DNA of 56,265 nt from Candidatus Glomeribacter gigasporarum BEG34 (GCF_000227585.1 NZ_CAFB01000041.1:1-56265); one strand, 5' to 3'. Positions 38,160-48,421 are shown, counted from the stretch's first letter. Numbers and translations are program-made. The notes: generated by a model not told the origin, from the sequence alone.

Positions 38160-39176
38160 CTAATTTTCAAGGCGTATTGGCCATCGTATACGCACCTGAT
38201 CGATGGCTGTTGCGGGCAGCATTATATAACCGAGATCGCTTGCGAGCTGTGCGCCGTTTCTGAAAGACCAGTCAAAAAATTTCAAAGCCTGCGCGGCGTT
38301 CTGGGAGACCGGCTGCGTCGCATGCAGGAGCGCAAAAGTAAGGCCCACAATCGGCCAGGCGTTTTGTCGCGGAATCGGGGCCATAGGTTCAGAGGATTTT
38401 GTCCAGTCTATGCGCTCCAAGGCCGCTTTAAAGGTATGCACGTTGGGCGCCACGATCGCGCCCTCCGGATTGCGCAGCCTGACATAGGATATCTTGTTTT
38501 GCTTGGCATAGGACCACTCGATATAACCGATTGCGCCTTTCAGACGCCCAACGAAGGCGGCGACGCCGTCATTTCCTTTTCCCCCGATGCCCGCCGGCCA
38601 GCTGACGGTTGCGCCTTCGCCAACGGTCTTTTTCCATTGCGCGTTGGTCTGCGATAAATAATGGGTCCAGAGCGCGCTGGTGCCCGAGCCGTCCGCGCGC
38701 CGCACCACGGCAATCGTGAGATCGGGCAGCCGGGCGCGTGTGTGCAGCGCCGGATTGAGTTTGATGATTTCAGGGTCGTTCCATTTTGTGATTTTGCCCA
38801 GATAAATATCGCCTAATACCTGACCGCTCAGAACCATTTCGCCTGGCTGGATACCAGGAACATTCACCACCGGTACAACGCCGCCGGCGATGGTCGGAAA
38901 CTGAAGCAGACCGGCCTTGGATAATGCATTCGCCGTCAAGGGCGTATCGCTCGCCGCAAAATCAACGGTTTTTGCGATGATTTGCTTGAGGCCAGCGGAT
39001 GAGCCGATTCCCTGATAATTCACTTTGACGCCGCTGGCTTTCCGGTATGCGTGCGCCCATTGCGCATAGACCGGGGCGGCGAAAGTACTGCCCGCGCCAG
39101 TAATCTCAGCCGTGTGCACGGGCAGGGTATAGCAGGAAGCGGCAAAGCCGATGGCCAGCGTTTTGAACAGATTCAT
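38160..39176 (-). CDS. pstS: Phosphate-binding periplasmic protein PstS
   Basis: 338 residues with a signal peptide (TLAIGFAASCYTLPVHTA). ITGAGSTFAAPVYAQW, NYQGIGSSAGLKQI, DFAASDTPL and RRADGSGTSALWTHYLS are the phosphate-binding loops. It begins 30 bp after the glmM stop, in a spot holding a RepB remnant; no Pho box is visible, so expression may depend on the upstream genes. Confidence 0.97.
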   Translation of the reverse strand: MNLFKTLAIGFAASCYTLPVHTAEITGAGSTFAAPVYAQWAHAYRKASGVKVNYQGIGSSAGLKQIIAKTVDFAASDTPLTANALSKAGLLQFPTIAGGVVPVVNVPGIQPGEMVLSGQVLGDIYLGKITKWNDPEIIKLNPALHTRARLPDLTIAVVRRADGSGTSALWTHYLSQTNAQWKKTVGEGATVSWPAGIGGKGNDGVAAFVGRLKGAIGYIEWSYAKQNKISYVRLRNPEGAIVAPNVHTFKAALERIDWTKSSEPMAPIPRQNAWPIVGLTFALLHATQPVSQNAAQALKFFDWSFRNGAQLASDLGYIMLPATAIDQVRIRWPIRLEN

Positions 39177-39185
39177 CGGGGAATT

Positions 39186-39207
39186 CCAAGCTCACTGTAA
39201 AATGCTC
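39186..39207. repeat. RepB end remnant in the glmM stop codon
   Basis: On the minus strand TA plus GAGCATTTTACAGTGAGCTTGG; one end only. The TAG so formed (39207-39209) is the glmM stop codon. It lies between glmM and pstS. Confidence 0.7.
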
Positions 39208-40550
39208 TAAATAGCGGCAGCGATTGACTGCGCTATCCGCGCTGCCGTCCGCATATCCGCGGCTTCTACCATAATCCGCAATACGGGTTCAGTGCCTGAG
39301 GCTCGAATCAAAACGCGGCCTTCTTCTCCAAGGGCGGCGCGCGCCTGGTCTACCGCCGAGTGCAGCGAAGCGCTATGACGCCAATCCAGGCCGGGCGGCA
39401 GAGGCGCATTCACCAGTTTTTGCGGAAGGAGTTGCACATCCTGAAGGATTTCGGCGAGCGTTCTGCCGCTGCGCTTTAAGGCCGCCAGAACCAGCAAGGC
39501 GGAAATAATACCGTCCCCCGTCGTATGATGGTCCAGCGATACAATATGCCCGGAACCTTCGCCGCCCAGCGGCCAGTTGCGTTCGCGCAGTTTTTCGAGC
39601 ACATAACGGTCGCCGACCGCAGCGCGCTCAAACTCAAGACCCAGCGCCTTCAGCGCGATTTCCACGGCTAGATTGGTCATCCATGTGCCGACTACGCCCG
39701 CGATCTGACCGCGCGCTGAAATCCAGTTCGCCGCAAGGACATACAGCAATTCATCGCCGTTATAAAGCCGCGCGGCGCCGTCGGCCATCTGAACGCGGTC
39801 TGCGTCTCCGTCAAGCGCGATTCCAAAATCGGCGCGATGTTCGCGCACTGCCTGCGCCAGCATTTCCGGCGCGATCGCGCCGCAGCCCTCATTGATATTG
39901 AAACCGTCCGGCTGCACGCCGAGCGCAATCACTTCTGCGCCGAGTTCATGGAAGACGTGCGGCGCAATATGATAGGCCGCGCCATGCGCGCAATCGACCA
40001 CCAATCTGAGGCCATGCAAATGACACTGGGCCGGAAAGGCGCTTTTGCAGAATTCGATGTAACGGCCAGCCGCGTCATCGAGCCGGCGCGCTTTCCCCAA
40101 CTGTCTGGAGGGCGCGCAATCGAGCGCGCGTTGCAACTGCGTTTCAATGGCGCGTTCGACTTCATCCGGCAGCTTATTGCCATCCGCCGAGAAAAATTTG
40201 ATTCCATTGTCATCGTATGGATTATGCGAAGCGCTGATGACCACGCCGGCTGAGAGACGCAGCGTGCGCGTCAGATAGGCGACGCCCGGGGTGGGTATTG
40301 GACCCGCCAGCGTTACATCAACGCCCGCGGCGGAGAATCCGGCCTCAAGCGCCGCTTCCAGCATATAACCGGAGATGCGCGTGTCTTTTCCAATCAATAC
40401 GGTCGGATGGCCACCGCTTTGCGTGTGCTGTTCGCCATGCGCAAGCACCTTGCCCGCTGCATATCCCAGACGCAAAACGAAATCGGGCGTCACCGGCGCA
40501 ACGCCGACCCTGCCGCGAATTCCGTCAGTGCCGAAATAGGTGCGGGTCAT
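39207..40550 (-). CDS. glmM: Phosphoglucosamine mutase
   Basis: 447 residues. Converts glucosamine-6-phosphate to glucosamine-1-phosphate for UDP-GlcNAc, cell wall and [23 protein letters not shown] start, active-site serine in [20 protein letters not shown], metal loop [11 protein letters not shown], sugar loop GGEGSGHIV and [16 protein letters not shown]. Start overlaps the folP stop (ATGA). The TAG stop is provided by a RepB end. Confidence 0.97.
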   Translation of the reverse strand: MTRTYFGTDGIRGRVGVAPVTPDFVLRLGYAAGKVLAHGEQHTQSGGHPTVLIGKDTRISGYMLEAALEAGFSAAGVDVTLAGPIPTPGVAYLTRTLRLSAGVVISASHNPYDDNGIKFFSADGNKLPDEVERAIETQLQRALDCAPSRQLGKARRLDDAAGRYIEFCKSAFPAQCHLHGLRLVVDCAHGAAYHIAPHVFHELGAEVIALGVQPDGFNINEGCGAIAPEMLAQAVREHRADFGIALDGDADRVQMADGAARLYNGDELLYVLAANWISARGQIAGVVGTWMTNLAVEIALKALGLEFERAAVGDRYVLEKLRERNWPLGGEGSGHIVSLDHHTTGDGIISALLVLAALKRSGRTLAEILQDVQLLPQKLVNAPLPPGLDWRHSASLHSAVDQARAALGEEGRVLIRASGTEPVLRIMVEAADMRTAARIAQSIAAAI

Positions 40551-41380
40551 GGATGTTCTTTTTTCTGGACTTCATACCCTATTTTCAGCGCATCGACGGT
40601 TGGCCCGACATCGTGTACGCGAATAATGCGAGCGCCGCGCTGCGCGGCACATACGGCCGCCGCAATACTCGCCGCAAGCCGTTCCCTGGGCGCGCGGCCC
40701 GTCACCGCGCCCAAGGTTGATTTGCGGGAAAGGCCAGCGAGCAGCGGAATATCCGGTAACGCGAGCTCAGGCAGCCTTGCAAGAAGCGTCAGATTATGTT
40801 CGATGGTTTTTCCGAACCCAAAGCCGGGGTCAATCGCGATGCGCGCGCGCGCAATGCCTGAGGCTTCAAGCGTCTTGACCCGTTCACGCAGAAAACCCGC
40901 CACTTCAGTCACCACATCCTGATACGAGGGCGCGCGCTGCATCGTCTGCGGCGCGCCCAGCATATGCATCACGCATACCCCGCAGTGGCTGGCGCGCACC
41001 GCGTCAAGCGCGCCGGGCTGGCGAAATCCCTGGACATCGTTGATCAAATCCGCGCCCGCATCCAGCGCGGCGCGCATGACCTCCGGCTTATACGTATCGA
41101 CTGAAAGGGGAATGCCGAGATTGCGCAGGACGCGCACCGCCGGTATCACGCGCCCAATTTCTTCAGGGGCGGATACCGGAATTGCGCCGGGGCGCGTGGA
41201 TTCGCCGCCGATATCGATCAAATCGGCGCCTTCTTCGACCATGCGCTGCGCGCGCATGCACGCAGCCTCAAGCGTTGGATAACGCGCCCCGTCGAAAAAA
41301 GAATCCGGCGTGAGGTTGAGAATGCCCATCACCAACGGGCGCGTGAACGGGAGACGGAAGCGTCCGCATTGAAAATACAC
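40547..41380 (-). CDS. folP: Dihydropteroate synthase
   Basis: About 277 residues from GTG 41380 ([20 protein letters not shown]). Makes dihydropteroate in folate synthesis; the sulfonamide target. [38 protein letters not shown] and [15 protein letters not shown] are present. Upstream of the conserved region the frame enters RepB copy 10 (NLTEKGSK), and a TTG at 41416 inside the element is another possible start. The start region therefore seems to have been changed by the insertion. Confidence 0.93.
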   Translation of the reverse strand: MYFQCGRFRLPFTRPLVMGILNLTPDSFFDGARYPTLEAACMRAQRMVEEGADLIDIGGESTRPGAIPVSAPEEIGRVIPAVRVLRNLGIPLSVDTYKPEVMRAALDAGADLINDVQGFRQPGALDAVRASHCGVCVMHMLGAPQTMQRAPSYQDVVTEVAGFLRERVKTLEASGIARARIAIDPGFGFGKTIEHNLTLLARLPELALPDIPLLAGLSRKSTLGAVTGRAPRERLAASIAAAVCAAQRGARIIRVHDVGPTVDALKIGYEVQKKEHP

Positions 41381-41390
41381 GGAGTTTTTA

Positions 41391-41491
41391 GAGCCTTTTT
41401 CAGTGAGATTGCACAAGGAACGAACGCGAAGACAGTATGAATAATACGGCGAGCGTGAAGTTGACGCAGTGCAAGCCGCTGAAAAAGGCTC
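41391..41491. repeat. RepB copy 10 (101 bp) in the ftsH stop codon
   Basis: GAGCCTTTTTCAG on the left and CTGAAAAAGGCTC on the right: both ends carry the same change from GAGCATTTTT, so pairing is kept. TA on both sides (41389-41390, 41492-41493). On the minus strand the ftsH stop is TAG made by TA plus G; the other flank shows the ancestral stop was TAA. Confidence 0.92.
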
Positions 41492-43407
41492 TAGGCGGCT
41501 TGGGTAATGCCCCCGCTCTCAGGTTCCGCAGGCGATGCGCTGTCATTGCTCTGGCGACCGCTTGCGCCGCCGTCCGATGTATCGTCCTCTGGGGGCTTGA
41601 CTTTAGGCGGGCGCGGCGGACGGCCTGACATGATGTCATTGACCTGATAGGCGTCCACGGTTTCCCATTCAAGCAATGTCTTGACCATCGCCTCCACTTT
41701 GTCACGGTTTTTTTCAAGCAGCGCGCGCGCCCGCGCATACTGCGCATCCAGGATAAGGCGGATTTCGGCATCGACTTTTTGCTGCGTCGTTTCGGAGACC
41801 GTCGAGGCCATCCTGCCCAAGAGGGTGTCCTGTTCCGTGTTGACGTACACCATTGTTCCGAGAGAATCCGACATTCCATAACGCGTGACCATATCGCGCG
41901 CCATTTTGGTCGCGCGTTCAAAATCATTGGAAGCGCCGGTTGACATTGAATTCAGGAATAATTCCTCGGCAACGCGGCCGCCAAAAAGAATCGCAATCTC
42001 TTCCAGCATCTTGTCCCGGTACAGATTGACGCGGTCGTATTCGGGCAATTGCCAGGTCAGGCCCAGCGCCGCGCCGCGCGGCATGATTGTGACTTTGTGC
42101 ACGGGGTCCGCATGCGGCAACAGTTTGGCAACCACGGCGTGACCGGATTCGTGATACGCGGTATTGCGCCGCTCTTCTTCGCGCATCAACGCGGACTTGC
42201 GTTCCGGCCCCATATAGATTTTGTCCTTTGCGTCCTCGAATTCATGCATATCGACGACGCGCTTGTTCCTGCGGGCGGCAAATAGCGCCGCTTCATTGAC
42301 CAGATTGGCCAAATCAGCGCCGGAAAATCCAGGCGTGCCGCGCGCGATGACGGACGCATCGACATCGTCTGCAATCGGCACTTTGCGCAGATGGACTTTG
42401 AGAATCTGTTCGCGGCCCCGGATATCCGGCAGGTTGACATGGACGCGCCGGTCGAAACGGCCTGGCCGCAGCAGCGCCTGATCCAGTACATCCGCGCGGT
42501 TGGTGGCGGCAATCACAATCACGCCGGAATTGGGTTCAAAACCGTCCATCTCGACCAGCATCTGATTGAGCGTCTGCTCGCGCTCATCGTTTGCGCCGCC
42601 TGCGCCCGCGCCGCGCTGACGGTGGCGGCCCACCGCATCAATTTCGTCGATAAAAATAATGCACGGCGCATGCTTTTTCGCCTGGCTAAACATATCGCGC
42701 ACGCGCGCCGCGCCGACGCCTACAAACATTTCAACAAAATCCGAGCCTGAAATGCTGAAGAAGGGCACTTTCGCTTCCCCTGCGATGGCGCGCGCCAGCA
42801 ATGTTTTTCCGGTGCCTGGCGGCCCGATCAACAACACGCCGCGCGGAATCTGACCGCCGAGCTTCTGGAATTTCTGAGGATCGCGCAAGAATTCAACCAG
42901 TTCAAAAACTTCTTCTTTTGCTTCATCGCAACCGGCCACCTCGCTAAAATTCACTGCATTATTATTTTCGTCAATCAAGCGCGCGCGCGATTTTCCAAAT
43001 GAGAAAACGCCGCCCCTGCCGCCGCCCTGCATTTGCCGCATGATGTAGAGCAAAAAGATGGGCAACAACAGCACAGGCCCAAAGACATAGAACATTTGCA
43101 AAAGCGGACTTGGCTTTTCTTCAGGCTTGGCGCTGACCGCCACGCCGTATTTCATCAAGTCATCCACCATCCAGGGGGTTCGGGGCGCGGTCAACTGATA
43201 TGGATTGCCCACAGCCGGCGTGACGGTCAGATGATTGCCCTGAATGACGACGCTTTTAATATTTCCGGCGCGCGCCTCATCCATGAATTGTGAATAGGTC
43301 ACGCTTTCCTGGGCTTCAGGTTTTTCAAACTGTTTGAAGAGAAAAAAGAGCGCAAGCGCGAGCACAATCCACACGGCTGCTTTGGAAAAGGCTGAATGAT
43401 TTTGCAT
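41491..43407 (-). CDS. ftsH: ATP-dependent zinc metalloprotease FtsH
   Basis: 638 residues from ATG 43407 ([20 protein letters not shown]). Membrane-bound AAA+ protease that degrades misfolded membrane proteins and regulators. Two N-terminal membrane segments flank a periplasmic domain; Walker A GPPGTGKT, Walker [35 protein letters not shown] and zinc site HESGH follow. An upstream start at 43455 would read into RepB copy 11 and is rejected. The C-terminal tail is rich in Asp, Ser and Pro. Confidence 0.97.
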   Translation of the reverse strand: MQNHSAFSKAAVWIVLALALFFLFKQFEKPEAQESVTYSQFMDEARAGNIKSVVIQGNHLTVTPAVGNPYQLTAPRTPWMVDDLMKYGVAVSAKPEEKPSPLLQMFYVFGPVLLLPIFLLYIMRQMQGGGRGGVFSFGKSRARLIDENNNAVNFSEVAGCDEAKEEVFELVEFLRDPQKFQKLGGQIPRGVLLIGPPGTGKTLLARAIAGEAKVPFFSISGSDFVEMFVGVGAARVRDMFSQAKKHAPCIIFIDEIDAVGRHRQRGAGAGGANDEREQTLNQMLVEMDGFEPNSGVIVIAATNRADVLDQALLRPGRFDRRVHVNLPDIRGREQILKVHLRKVPIADDVDASVIARGTPGFSGADLANLVNEAALFAARRNKRVVDMHEFEDAKDKIYMGPERKSALMREEERRNTAYHESGHAVVAKLLPHADPVHKVTIMPRGAALGLTWQLPEYDRVNLYRDKMLEEIAILFGGRVAEELFLNSMSTGASNDFERATKMARDMVTRYGMSDSLGTMVYVNTEQDTLLGRMASTVSETTQQKVDAEIRLILDAQYARARALLEKNRDKVEAMVKTLLEWETVDAYQVNDIMSGRPPRPPKVKPPEDDTSDGGASGRQSNDSASPAEPESGGITQAA

Positions 43408-43433
43408 CTGGACGCGCCTCGATAGGGTATCTA

Positions 43434-43500
43434 GAGCATTTTTCAGCGAGCTCATACGGCAAGCGCATCGTTGCGCAGTGCAAGCCGCTGAAAAATGCTC
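43434..43500. repeat. RepB copy 11 (67 bp) in the rlmE stop codon
   Basis: GAGCATTTTTCAGCG on the left and CGCTGAAAAATGCTC on the right, TA on both sides (43432-43433, 43501-43502). On the minus strand it supplies the TAG stop of rlmE; the far flank (TAG) shows the ancestral stop was already TAG. Confidence 0.92.
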
Positions 43501-44129
43501 TAAGCGGATTTTAATGATTTTCCAAGAATAAATACTTCGGATGAGCCGCTGCGCGAGGCTTTAGGCTTGCGCACTGCGACGGACTGAAAGCGCCGACGGA
43601 ATCGCTCGACCATTTGACTATAACCGCTGCCATGAAAGTATTTGGCCAATAGCGCCCCTTGCGCATGCAAGGCGCGCTGTGCAAACTCCAGCGTCAATTC
43701 GCCTAAATGTTCAATACGCGCAGCATCTGCAGCGGCGATGCCTGATAAATTGGGCGCCATATCGGAAAGTACAAGGTCCGCCCTGCGCGCGCCAAGCGCT
43801 TTCTCAAGTTGCGCCCCAACCGCCGCTTCCCGAAAATCGCCCTGGATGAACAGAACGCCCGCAATCTCTTCCATTGGCAGCAGATCAAGCGCAATCATGG
43901 CGCCATTGAGACCGCCGCCAGCGATCCCCCGCGCGAGCCTGTTGCGCACGTATTGACTCCAACTGCCGGGCGCAGCGCCCAAATCGATTACGCGCAATCC
44001 TGGGCGGATCAGTTTGTCCCGCTGATCAATTTCCTGAAGCTTATAGACGGCGCGGGACCGGTACCCTTCGCGCTGCGCGCGTTTGACGTAAGGATCGGAA
44101 AGATGGCCGCGTAGCCAGGCGTGCGTCAC
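43500..44129 (-). CDS. rlmE: 23S rRNA (uridine(2552)-2'-O)-methyltransferase
   Basis: 209 residues from GTG 44129, preceded by GGAG. Methylates U2552 in the A loop of 23S r[26 protein letters not shown] motif [27 protein letters not shown] and FHGSGYS are conserved, with the K-D-K-type catalytic set apparently intact. First gene of the rlmE-ftsH-folP-glmM-pst series on this strand. Confidence 0.95.
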   Translation of the reverse strand: MTHAWLRGHLSDPYVKRAQREGYRSRAVYKLQEIDQRDKLIRPGLRVIDLGAAPGSWSQYVRNRLARGIAGGGLNGAMIALDLLPMEEIAGVLFIQGDFREAAVGAQLEKALGARRADLVLSDMAPNLSGIAAADAARIEHLGELTLEFAQRALHAQGALLAKYFHGSGYSQMVERFRRRFQSVAVRKPKASRSGSSEVFILGKSLKSA

Positions 44130-44155
44130 GGGAATGCTCCAGAACAGGCATTATA

Positions 44156-44219
44156 AAGCTTTTCCTCGCAGAATATGGCGAACGCATCGTTGCGCCGCGC
44201 AGGCCGCTGGAAAATGCTC
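44156..44219. repeat. RepB copy 12 (diverged)
   Basis: Right end GCTGGAAAATGCTC is clear and followed by TA; the left end (AAAGCTTTTCCTCGC after TA) is eroded. It shares the GAACGCATCGTTGCGC-type inner part with copy 11. It lies between nlpD and rlmE, 4 bp beyond the nlpD stop. Confidence 0.65.
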
Positions 44220-44223
44220 TAAA

Positions 44224-45084
44224 TTATGGTTTTGGCAAATACAGTAATGGATCCACCGGCTTGCCCTGTTTGCGCACTTCAAAATGCAGCATGACGCGAT
44301 TGGCATCACTATCGCCCATTTCCGCAATTTTCTGGCCTTGCGCCACGGTCTCGTTTTCTCTTGCAAACAGCTTGCGGTTATGCGCGTATGCAGTTAGAAA
44401 AGTGGCATTGTGCTTCACGATGATGAGATGACCGTAGCCCCGCAGTCCGTTGCCTGCATAGACCACCCGACCGGCCGCGGACGCCTGGATGGGCGCGCCC
44501 GCCTCGCCGCCAATATTGATCCCCTTGTTTTTTGTTTGGTCAAAGGACTCCAGAACAGGGCCGCGCACCGGCCATGCAAGCGCGATGCCACCTGGAGCGG
44601 CAGGCGCCGACGGCTGAGTCTGCGGACGCTCGGCGGGCGCGTCCGCGCGCGCCGCCTCCGGGCCGGGCTGAGCCGGGCTGGATAGCGTCAGCGGCGTTCC
44701 TGGCGCCGCGGATACGCCATTTAGCGGCTGAGTCTGCGCCGCGGCGCGATCTGCATCTGCGATGCTGGTTTGCGCCGGCGCATTGGCTTCGTCTGCTGGA
44801 GGCACAACCCGCAGGAGTTGATTGACTTCAATTTGGTCGGGATTTGGCAAATGATTCCAGCGCGCCACATCAAGGTAATGCTGGCCATGATCCAAGGCAA
44901 TCCGGTACAGGGTATCGCCAGGTTGCACCCGATAATAGCCAGGCGGGACGGTCTGTAAGACAGGCGGGTGAAGCAGGGCGCCTGACGGGCGGGAACGATC
45001 CACAACCGGCGCGTTGGAAAGCCGCGTCGAGCACGCGCCCAGCGCAACGGATAGCACAATACACAAGCTGCGCAACGTATTCAT
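44224..45084 (-). CDS. nlpD: NlpD-like lipoprotein with LysM and M23 domains
   Basis: 286 residues. Lipobox with cysteine in VALGACS, a LysM peptidoglycan-binding domain (YRVQPGDTLYRIALDHGQ, NPDQIEVNQLLRVV), a Pro/Ala-rich linker and a C-terminal LytM/M23 domain (WPVRGPVLESFD to LHFEVRKQGKPVDPLLYL). The first zinc histidine is missing (KGINIGG), as in NlpD/EnvC proteins that activate amidases rather than cut the wall themselves. pcm lies 6 bp upstream. Confidence 0.94.
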   Translation of the reverse strand: MNTLRSLCIVLSVALGACSTRLSNAPVVDRSRPSGALLHPPVLQTVPPGYYRVQPGDTLYRIALDHGQHYLDVARWNHLPNPDQIEVNQLLRVVPPADEANAPAQTSIADADRAAAQTQPLNGVSAAPGTPLTLSSPAQPGPEAARADAPAERPQTQPSAPAAPGGIALAWPVRGPVLESFDQTKNKGINIGGEAGAPIQASAAGRVVYAGNGLRGYGHLIIVKHNATFLTAYAHNRKLFARENETVAQGQKIAEMGDSDANRVMLHFEVRKQGKPVDPLLYLPKP

Positions 45085-45090
45085 CCTTTC

Positions 45091-45780
45091 TTATATCACT
45101 CCAGATTCCAAAGGAACAAAGAAAACTCGGTCAAGGCGGGACTCGCGCCACTGTTTTGCCGCGGTGCGCTCAATCAACGTCAATACCTGCGTGTCTCCGC
45201 CAACGGGCGCTACCAAATGCCCGCCGATGTCGAGTTGATCCAGCAGCGCATCTGGAATTTTCATGCCCGCAGCCGCAATGACAATGGCATCGAAAGGCGC
45301 CGCCGCTGCCAGACCCAAGCGGCCATCACCGTAGTGTAGTCTCAGATTCAGAAGAGGTAACCGTTTTTCAGTATGCGCAACCTGGCGCAGATTGTTTTTC
45401 GCCTGTTCACACAATGCTTTAATGCGCTCGACTGAATACACTTCATCCGCCAATTGGCTTAACACCGCCGCCTGATAACCGCAGCCGGTGCCAATTTCAA
45501 GCGCTTTGCGCAGCCTGCGCCCTGAGGCAACCAGTTCAATCATCCGTGCCACGACAAAGGGCTTGGAAATCGTCTGGCGATCACCAATCGGCAGCGCGTC
45601 TTCCTGATACGCGCGCGCCGCAAATCCGGCATCGACAAATAAATGCCGCGGAATGGCCCGCATCGCGTCCAGTACGCGCGCATCACGCACCCCATTGGCA
45701 TTCAGACGCTCGACCATGCGCGCGCGAACGCGCGCCGAAGCCAATGCGGCGTCCGGATGTGAGCCGGAATTTCCTTGCAA
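45091..45780 (-). CDS. pcm: Protein-L-isoaspartate O-methyltransferase
   Basis: About 229 residues from TTG 45780; ATG 45717 is an alternative. Starts repair of isoaspartyl residues in aged proteins. [14 protein letters not shown], the SAM motif [19 protein letters not shown] and [20 protein letters not shown] are typical. surE-pcm-nlpD is the standard order. Confidence 0.95.
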   Translation of the reverse strand: MQGNSGSHPDAALASARVRARMVERLNANGVRDARVLDAMRAIPRHLFVDAGFAARAYQEDALPIGDRQTISKPFVVARMIELVASGRRLRKALEIGTGCGYQAAVLSQLADEVYSVERIKALCEQAKNNLRQVAHTEKRLPLLNLRLHYGDGRLGLAAAAPFDAIVIAAAGMKIPDALLDQLDIGGHLVAPVGGDTQVLTLIERTAAKQWRESRLDRVFFVPLESGVI

Positions 45781-45792
45781 TTCCAGCCTACA

Positions 45793-46551
45793 TCAAAAGA
45801 GCAGGGCAGCGGCGTGCGCCCACTCGCTCACCGTGGCCAGCATTGGCTGATCTGTCAGGTCGAGCTGCAACGGCGTAATCGACACTTCACCGCGTTCAAC
45901 CGCATGAAAATCCGTTCCGTCGCTCCGGTCCCGGACATCGCCTGACGCGCCAATCCAGTAAATGGGCTGGCCGCGCGGATTTGTCTGAGGAATCACGGGC
46001 TGCGAGGGATGACGCTTGCCCAGACGGGTGACCCGCCAGCGACCCATTTCATGGTAAGGCCGGTTGGGGATGTTAATGTTGAGCAGGAACGGCGCAGGCA
46101 GCGGCATTTTAAGATAATGCGCGATGATATCGGCTGCCGTGCGCGCAGCCGCATCCAGATGCGCCCAGCCTTTATCGGCCAGCGAGAACGCGAACGCCGG
46201 AACGCCAAACATAAAGCCTTCGGTTGCCGCAGCCACTGTGCCTGAATAGAGCGTATCTTCTCCCATATTCTGCCCGTCGTTGATTCCGGAAATCACCAGA
46301 TCAGGCTGGGTATCGAGCACGCCTGTTAATGCAATATGCACGCAATCGGTGGGCGTACCGTTTAGATAGCGGAAACCGTTTTCCGCCGTCCAGATGGAAA
46401 GCGGACGCGATAAGGTCAGCGAGTTTGACGCGCCGCTGCAATTGCGTTCCGGCGCAAACACCAGAACCTCGCCCAAGGGTTGCAGGAGTTGATAGAGCGC
46501 AGCCAGGCCGGGGGCAAGATAGCCATCATCATTGCTTAATAGAATTCGCAT
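45793..46551 (-). CDS. surE: 5'-nucleotidase SurE
   Basis: 252 residues. Metal-dependent nucleoside monophosphate phosphatase and survival protein. [20 protein letters not shown] has the two metal-binding aspartates; [29 protein letters not shown] and [20 protein letters not shown] follow. It is 12 bp upstream of pcm. Confidence 0.97.
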   Translation of the reverse strand: MRILLSNDDGYLAPGLAALYQLLQPLGEVLVFAPERNCSGASNSLTLSRPLSIWTAENGFRYLNGTPTDCVHIALTGVLDTQPDLVISGINDGQNMGEDTLYSGTVAAATEGFMFGVPAFAFSLADKGWAHLDAAARTAADIIAHYLKMPLPAPFLLNINIPNRPYHEMGRWRVTRLGKRHPSQPVIPQTNPRGQPIYWIGASGDVRDRSDGTDFHAVERGEVSITPLQLDLTDQPMLATVSEWAHAAALLF

Positions 46552-46557
46552 CGGGCC

Positions 46558-46911
46558 CTATTTTTTCAATACCAGATCGCCCGGCAGCGATTCAATATAC
46601 GCGGCGATATCGCGCAAATCCCGTTGTGAAAAATTCTGCATTTGCGCGGCCATAATCGGGTTTTTACGGCCAATGATTGAATTGCCGCCGTTTTGATAGG
46701 CACGCATCGTGATATATAGATAATCCGCGTGCTGGCCCGCGAGTTTTGGATAGTCCGCGCTGATCGGTGTGTTTAAATCCTTGCCGTGACAGGCGGCGCA
46801 GGTGCTGCGCTCAACCAGCGCGCGGCCGCGGGCGGGATGAGCGGCATGGACTGGATGGGCGGAAAGTGCGCTCAGCGCTGCAGCGGCGAATACAAATGAA
46901 CCGGTACGCAT
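46558..46911 (-). CDS. Small periplasmic c-type cytochrome (class I)
   Basis: 117 residues with a signal peptide (FVFAAAALSALSAHPVHA). One haem-binding CAACH and a later methionine in KNPIMAAQM as likely axial ligand. With the next gene it forms a split version of the dihaem cytochrome c4 layout. Probably carries electrons from the bc1 complex to an oxidase. Confidence 0.88.
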   Translation of the reverse strand: MRTGSFVFAAAALSALSAHPVHAAHPARGRALVERSTCAACHGKDLNTPISADYPKLAGQHADYLYITMRAYQNGGNSIIGRKNPIMAAQMQNFSQRDLRDIAAYIESLPGDLVLKK

Positions 46912-46920
46912 CTAGATCAT

Positions 46921-47304
46921 TTATTTATCGGGATTATTCCGGCTTGAGGGCGCTTGCGCAGCGTAATACGCGGCAATATCCGCGATATCCTGATCGCTGA
47001 GCGAGGTGGCAATAGCGCGCATCGTGGCATATTTACGGTTCCCCTTTTTGTAATCGTGCAATGCGATTTCAATATATTTTGCATTCTGCCCGCCGATCAT
47101 GGGCACCCGGTACACTTCCGGAAAAGCCGCGCGGTAACCTTCAATGCCGTGACATCCGATACACATCGCAACCTTGCCCGCGCCTGCCTGCGCATTGCCC
47201 GCCGCATCCGCGACGCCCACGGCATGCGCGGTAACGGACAATTGTGATGCGGCTAGCCATATGAGACCCAGCGCGGCTGTGCGAAACTCCGGTCTCTTCA
47301 TCAT
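46921..47304 (-). CDS. Small periplasmic c-type cytochrome (class I)
   Basis: 127 residues with a signal peptide (ALGLIWLAASQLSVTAHA). Haem motif CIGCHG, then PMIGGQNAKYIEIALHDYKK and a methionine in YATMRAIA as likely ligand. Only 9 bp from the second cytochrome gene, so co-transcribed. ATG 47304 and 47301 are equivalent starts. Confidence 0.88.
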   Translation of the reverse strand: MMKRPEFRTAALGLIWLAASQLSVTAHAVGVADAAGNAQAGAGKVAMCIGCHGIEGYRAAFPEVYRVPMIGGQNAKYIEIALHDYKKGNRKYATMRAIATSLSDQDIADIAAYYAAQAPSSRNNPDK

Positions 47305-47349
47305 GCAAGGCGCTTGCTTCTGTCTGATTGAATAAAAATTCAGCGTATT

Positions 47350-47868
47350 TTAAATGGGAATCTCGCGCCATCGCTCCAGTTTTTGCTCAAATGAGCGGGC
47401 CGCATGCGCCGGACTGGACGATGGCAGAATCAAGGTTTGATACCCGGCGGCGCGCATCATCGGTGCGAGCCGCCCGGCTGTAGCGCCATTAAAACAGATT
47501 TTTCCAAGTCCAGGCGCGCATTGCCGTAACTGATCCAGTCCATTGAGCGTTGCATTGCGGATCGCCGTATCAAGACTGCCTTGCCGTTCACATGCGGCAA
47601 CGATATCCCAGAGTCCAATCCGATGCGCAAGCATACGTTCGAGGCGCGCAGCGTAATCCAGTTGCGCCAGCGGCACATTCAACGCGGCGCCAAGCAGCCG
47701 CCAGAACTGATTGCGCGGATGCGCGTAATACTGCGCCGCAGCAAGCGATGCTTCGCTTGGGAAGCTGCCGAGAATCAGTACCCGTGAATCGGACGTGATG
47801 ACGGGCGGAAAACCATGTAATCTCTGCATCTCTTTGAACTGCGCATCTATCTTTTGCAAATGGCGCAT
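47350..47868 (-). CDS. Hypoxanthine/uracil DNA glycosylase, UDG family 6
   Basis: 172 residues. LILGSFPSEASLAAAQYYAH, PRNQFWRLLGAAL and LPSSSPAHA are the marks of the HDG (family 6) uracil-DNA glycosylase fold, which removes deaminated adenine (hypoxanthine) from DNA. ATG 47829 (MQRLHGFPPV) would also fit. It lies alone between the cytochromes and rpmG. Confidence 0.85.
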   Translation of the reverse strand: MRHLQKIDAQFKEMQRLHGFPPVITSDSRVLILGSFPSEASLAAAQYYAHPRNQFWRLLGAALNVPLAQLDYAARLERMLAHRIGLWDIVAACERQGSLDTAIRNATLNGLDQLRQCAPGLGKICFNGATAGRLAPMMRAAGYQTLILPSSSPAHAARSFEQKLERWREIPI

Positions 47869-47907
47869 GCGCTCGGAGTGCGCGGATTTCGATCAAAACG
47901 CTCCGGG

Positions 47908-48081
47908 CTATTTCAGCTTCGTTTCCGTGTACAGCACATGCTTGCGTACATCAGGGCTTGGATCGAACTTCATCAGTTTTAATTTATCCGGCTTGATGCG
48001 CTTGTTTTTTGTCGTGGTATAGAAATGACCACTGCCGGCGCTGGATTCCAGCTTGATTTTTTCGCGTCTGCCTTTTGCCAT
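47908..48081 (-). CDS. rpmG: 50S ribosomal protein L33
   Basis: 57 residues from ATG 48081. [20 protein letters not shown] and [17 protein letters not shown] are the L33 signature; no zinc cysteines, the zinc-free form. It follows rpmB by 10 bp, as usual. Confidence 0.97.
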   Translation of the reverse strand: MAKGRREKIKLESSAGSGHFYTTTKNKRIKPDKLKLMKFDPSPDVRKHVLYTETKLK

Positions 48082-48091
48082 GCATGACTCC

Positions 48092-48325
48092 TCAGATTTC
48101 GCCGCGCGCGCGCAGACTGGCCAGTACAGCATCGGCGCCTTTCTTGTCAATCAAACGGAGTGCAGCATTTGAAATACGCACTCGAATCGCACGGTTTTCA
48201 CTCTCGATCCAAATGCGGCGGACATGTAAATTGGGCAAATAACGGCGCCTGGTTTTATTGTTTGCATGGGAAACATGATGGCCAACCATAGGCCGTTTTC
48301 CAGTCACTGGACATCTGCGCGCCAT
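48092..48325 (-). CDS. rpmB: 50S ribosomal protein L28
   Basis: 77 residues. [20 protein letters not shown] and [20 protein letters not shown] are typical. AGGAG precedes the start. The rpmB-rpmG pair is probably read from the promoter at 48369-48376. Confidence 0.97.
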   Translation of the reverse strand: MARRCPVTGKRPMVGHHVSHANNKTRRRYLPNLHVRRIWIESENRAIRVRISNAALRLIDKKGADAVLASLRARGEI

Positions 48326-48368
48326 GACGCACTCCTGAATTTTTAAGATCTAAAAACTAAAACCGACA

Positions 48369-48377
48369 ATTCTAGCA
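48369..48377 (-). promoter_or_regulatory. Possible extended -10 promoter for rpmB-rpmG
   Basis: On the minus strand TTTGCTAGAAT: TAGAAT (48369-48374) with an upstream TG in the extended -10 position, 44 bp before the rpmB start. No good -35 box is seen. Confidence 0.35.
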
Positions 48378-48421
48378 AAAGTAACTGCGAGAATACGGAT
48401 CATATCGTCGAGGTGATCTTC

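Noticed and set aside
39185-39206. Possible Pho box before pstS (CTGTAAAA)
   Set aside because: The sequence is explained by a RepB end remnant and lacks a second CTGTCA half-site.
43408-43455. ftsH start at 43455
   Set aside because: The first residues would be encoded by RepB copy 11; homology starts at MQNHSAF (43407).
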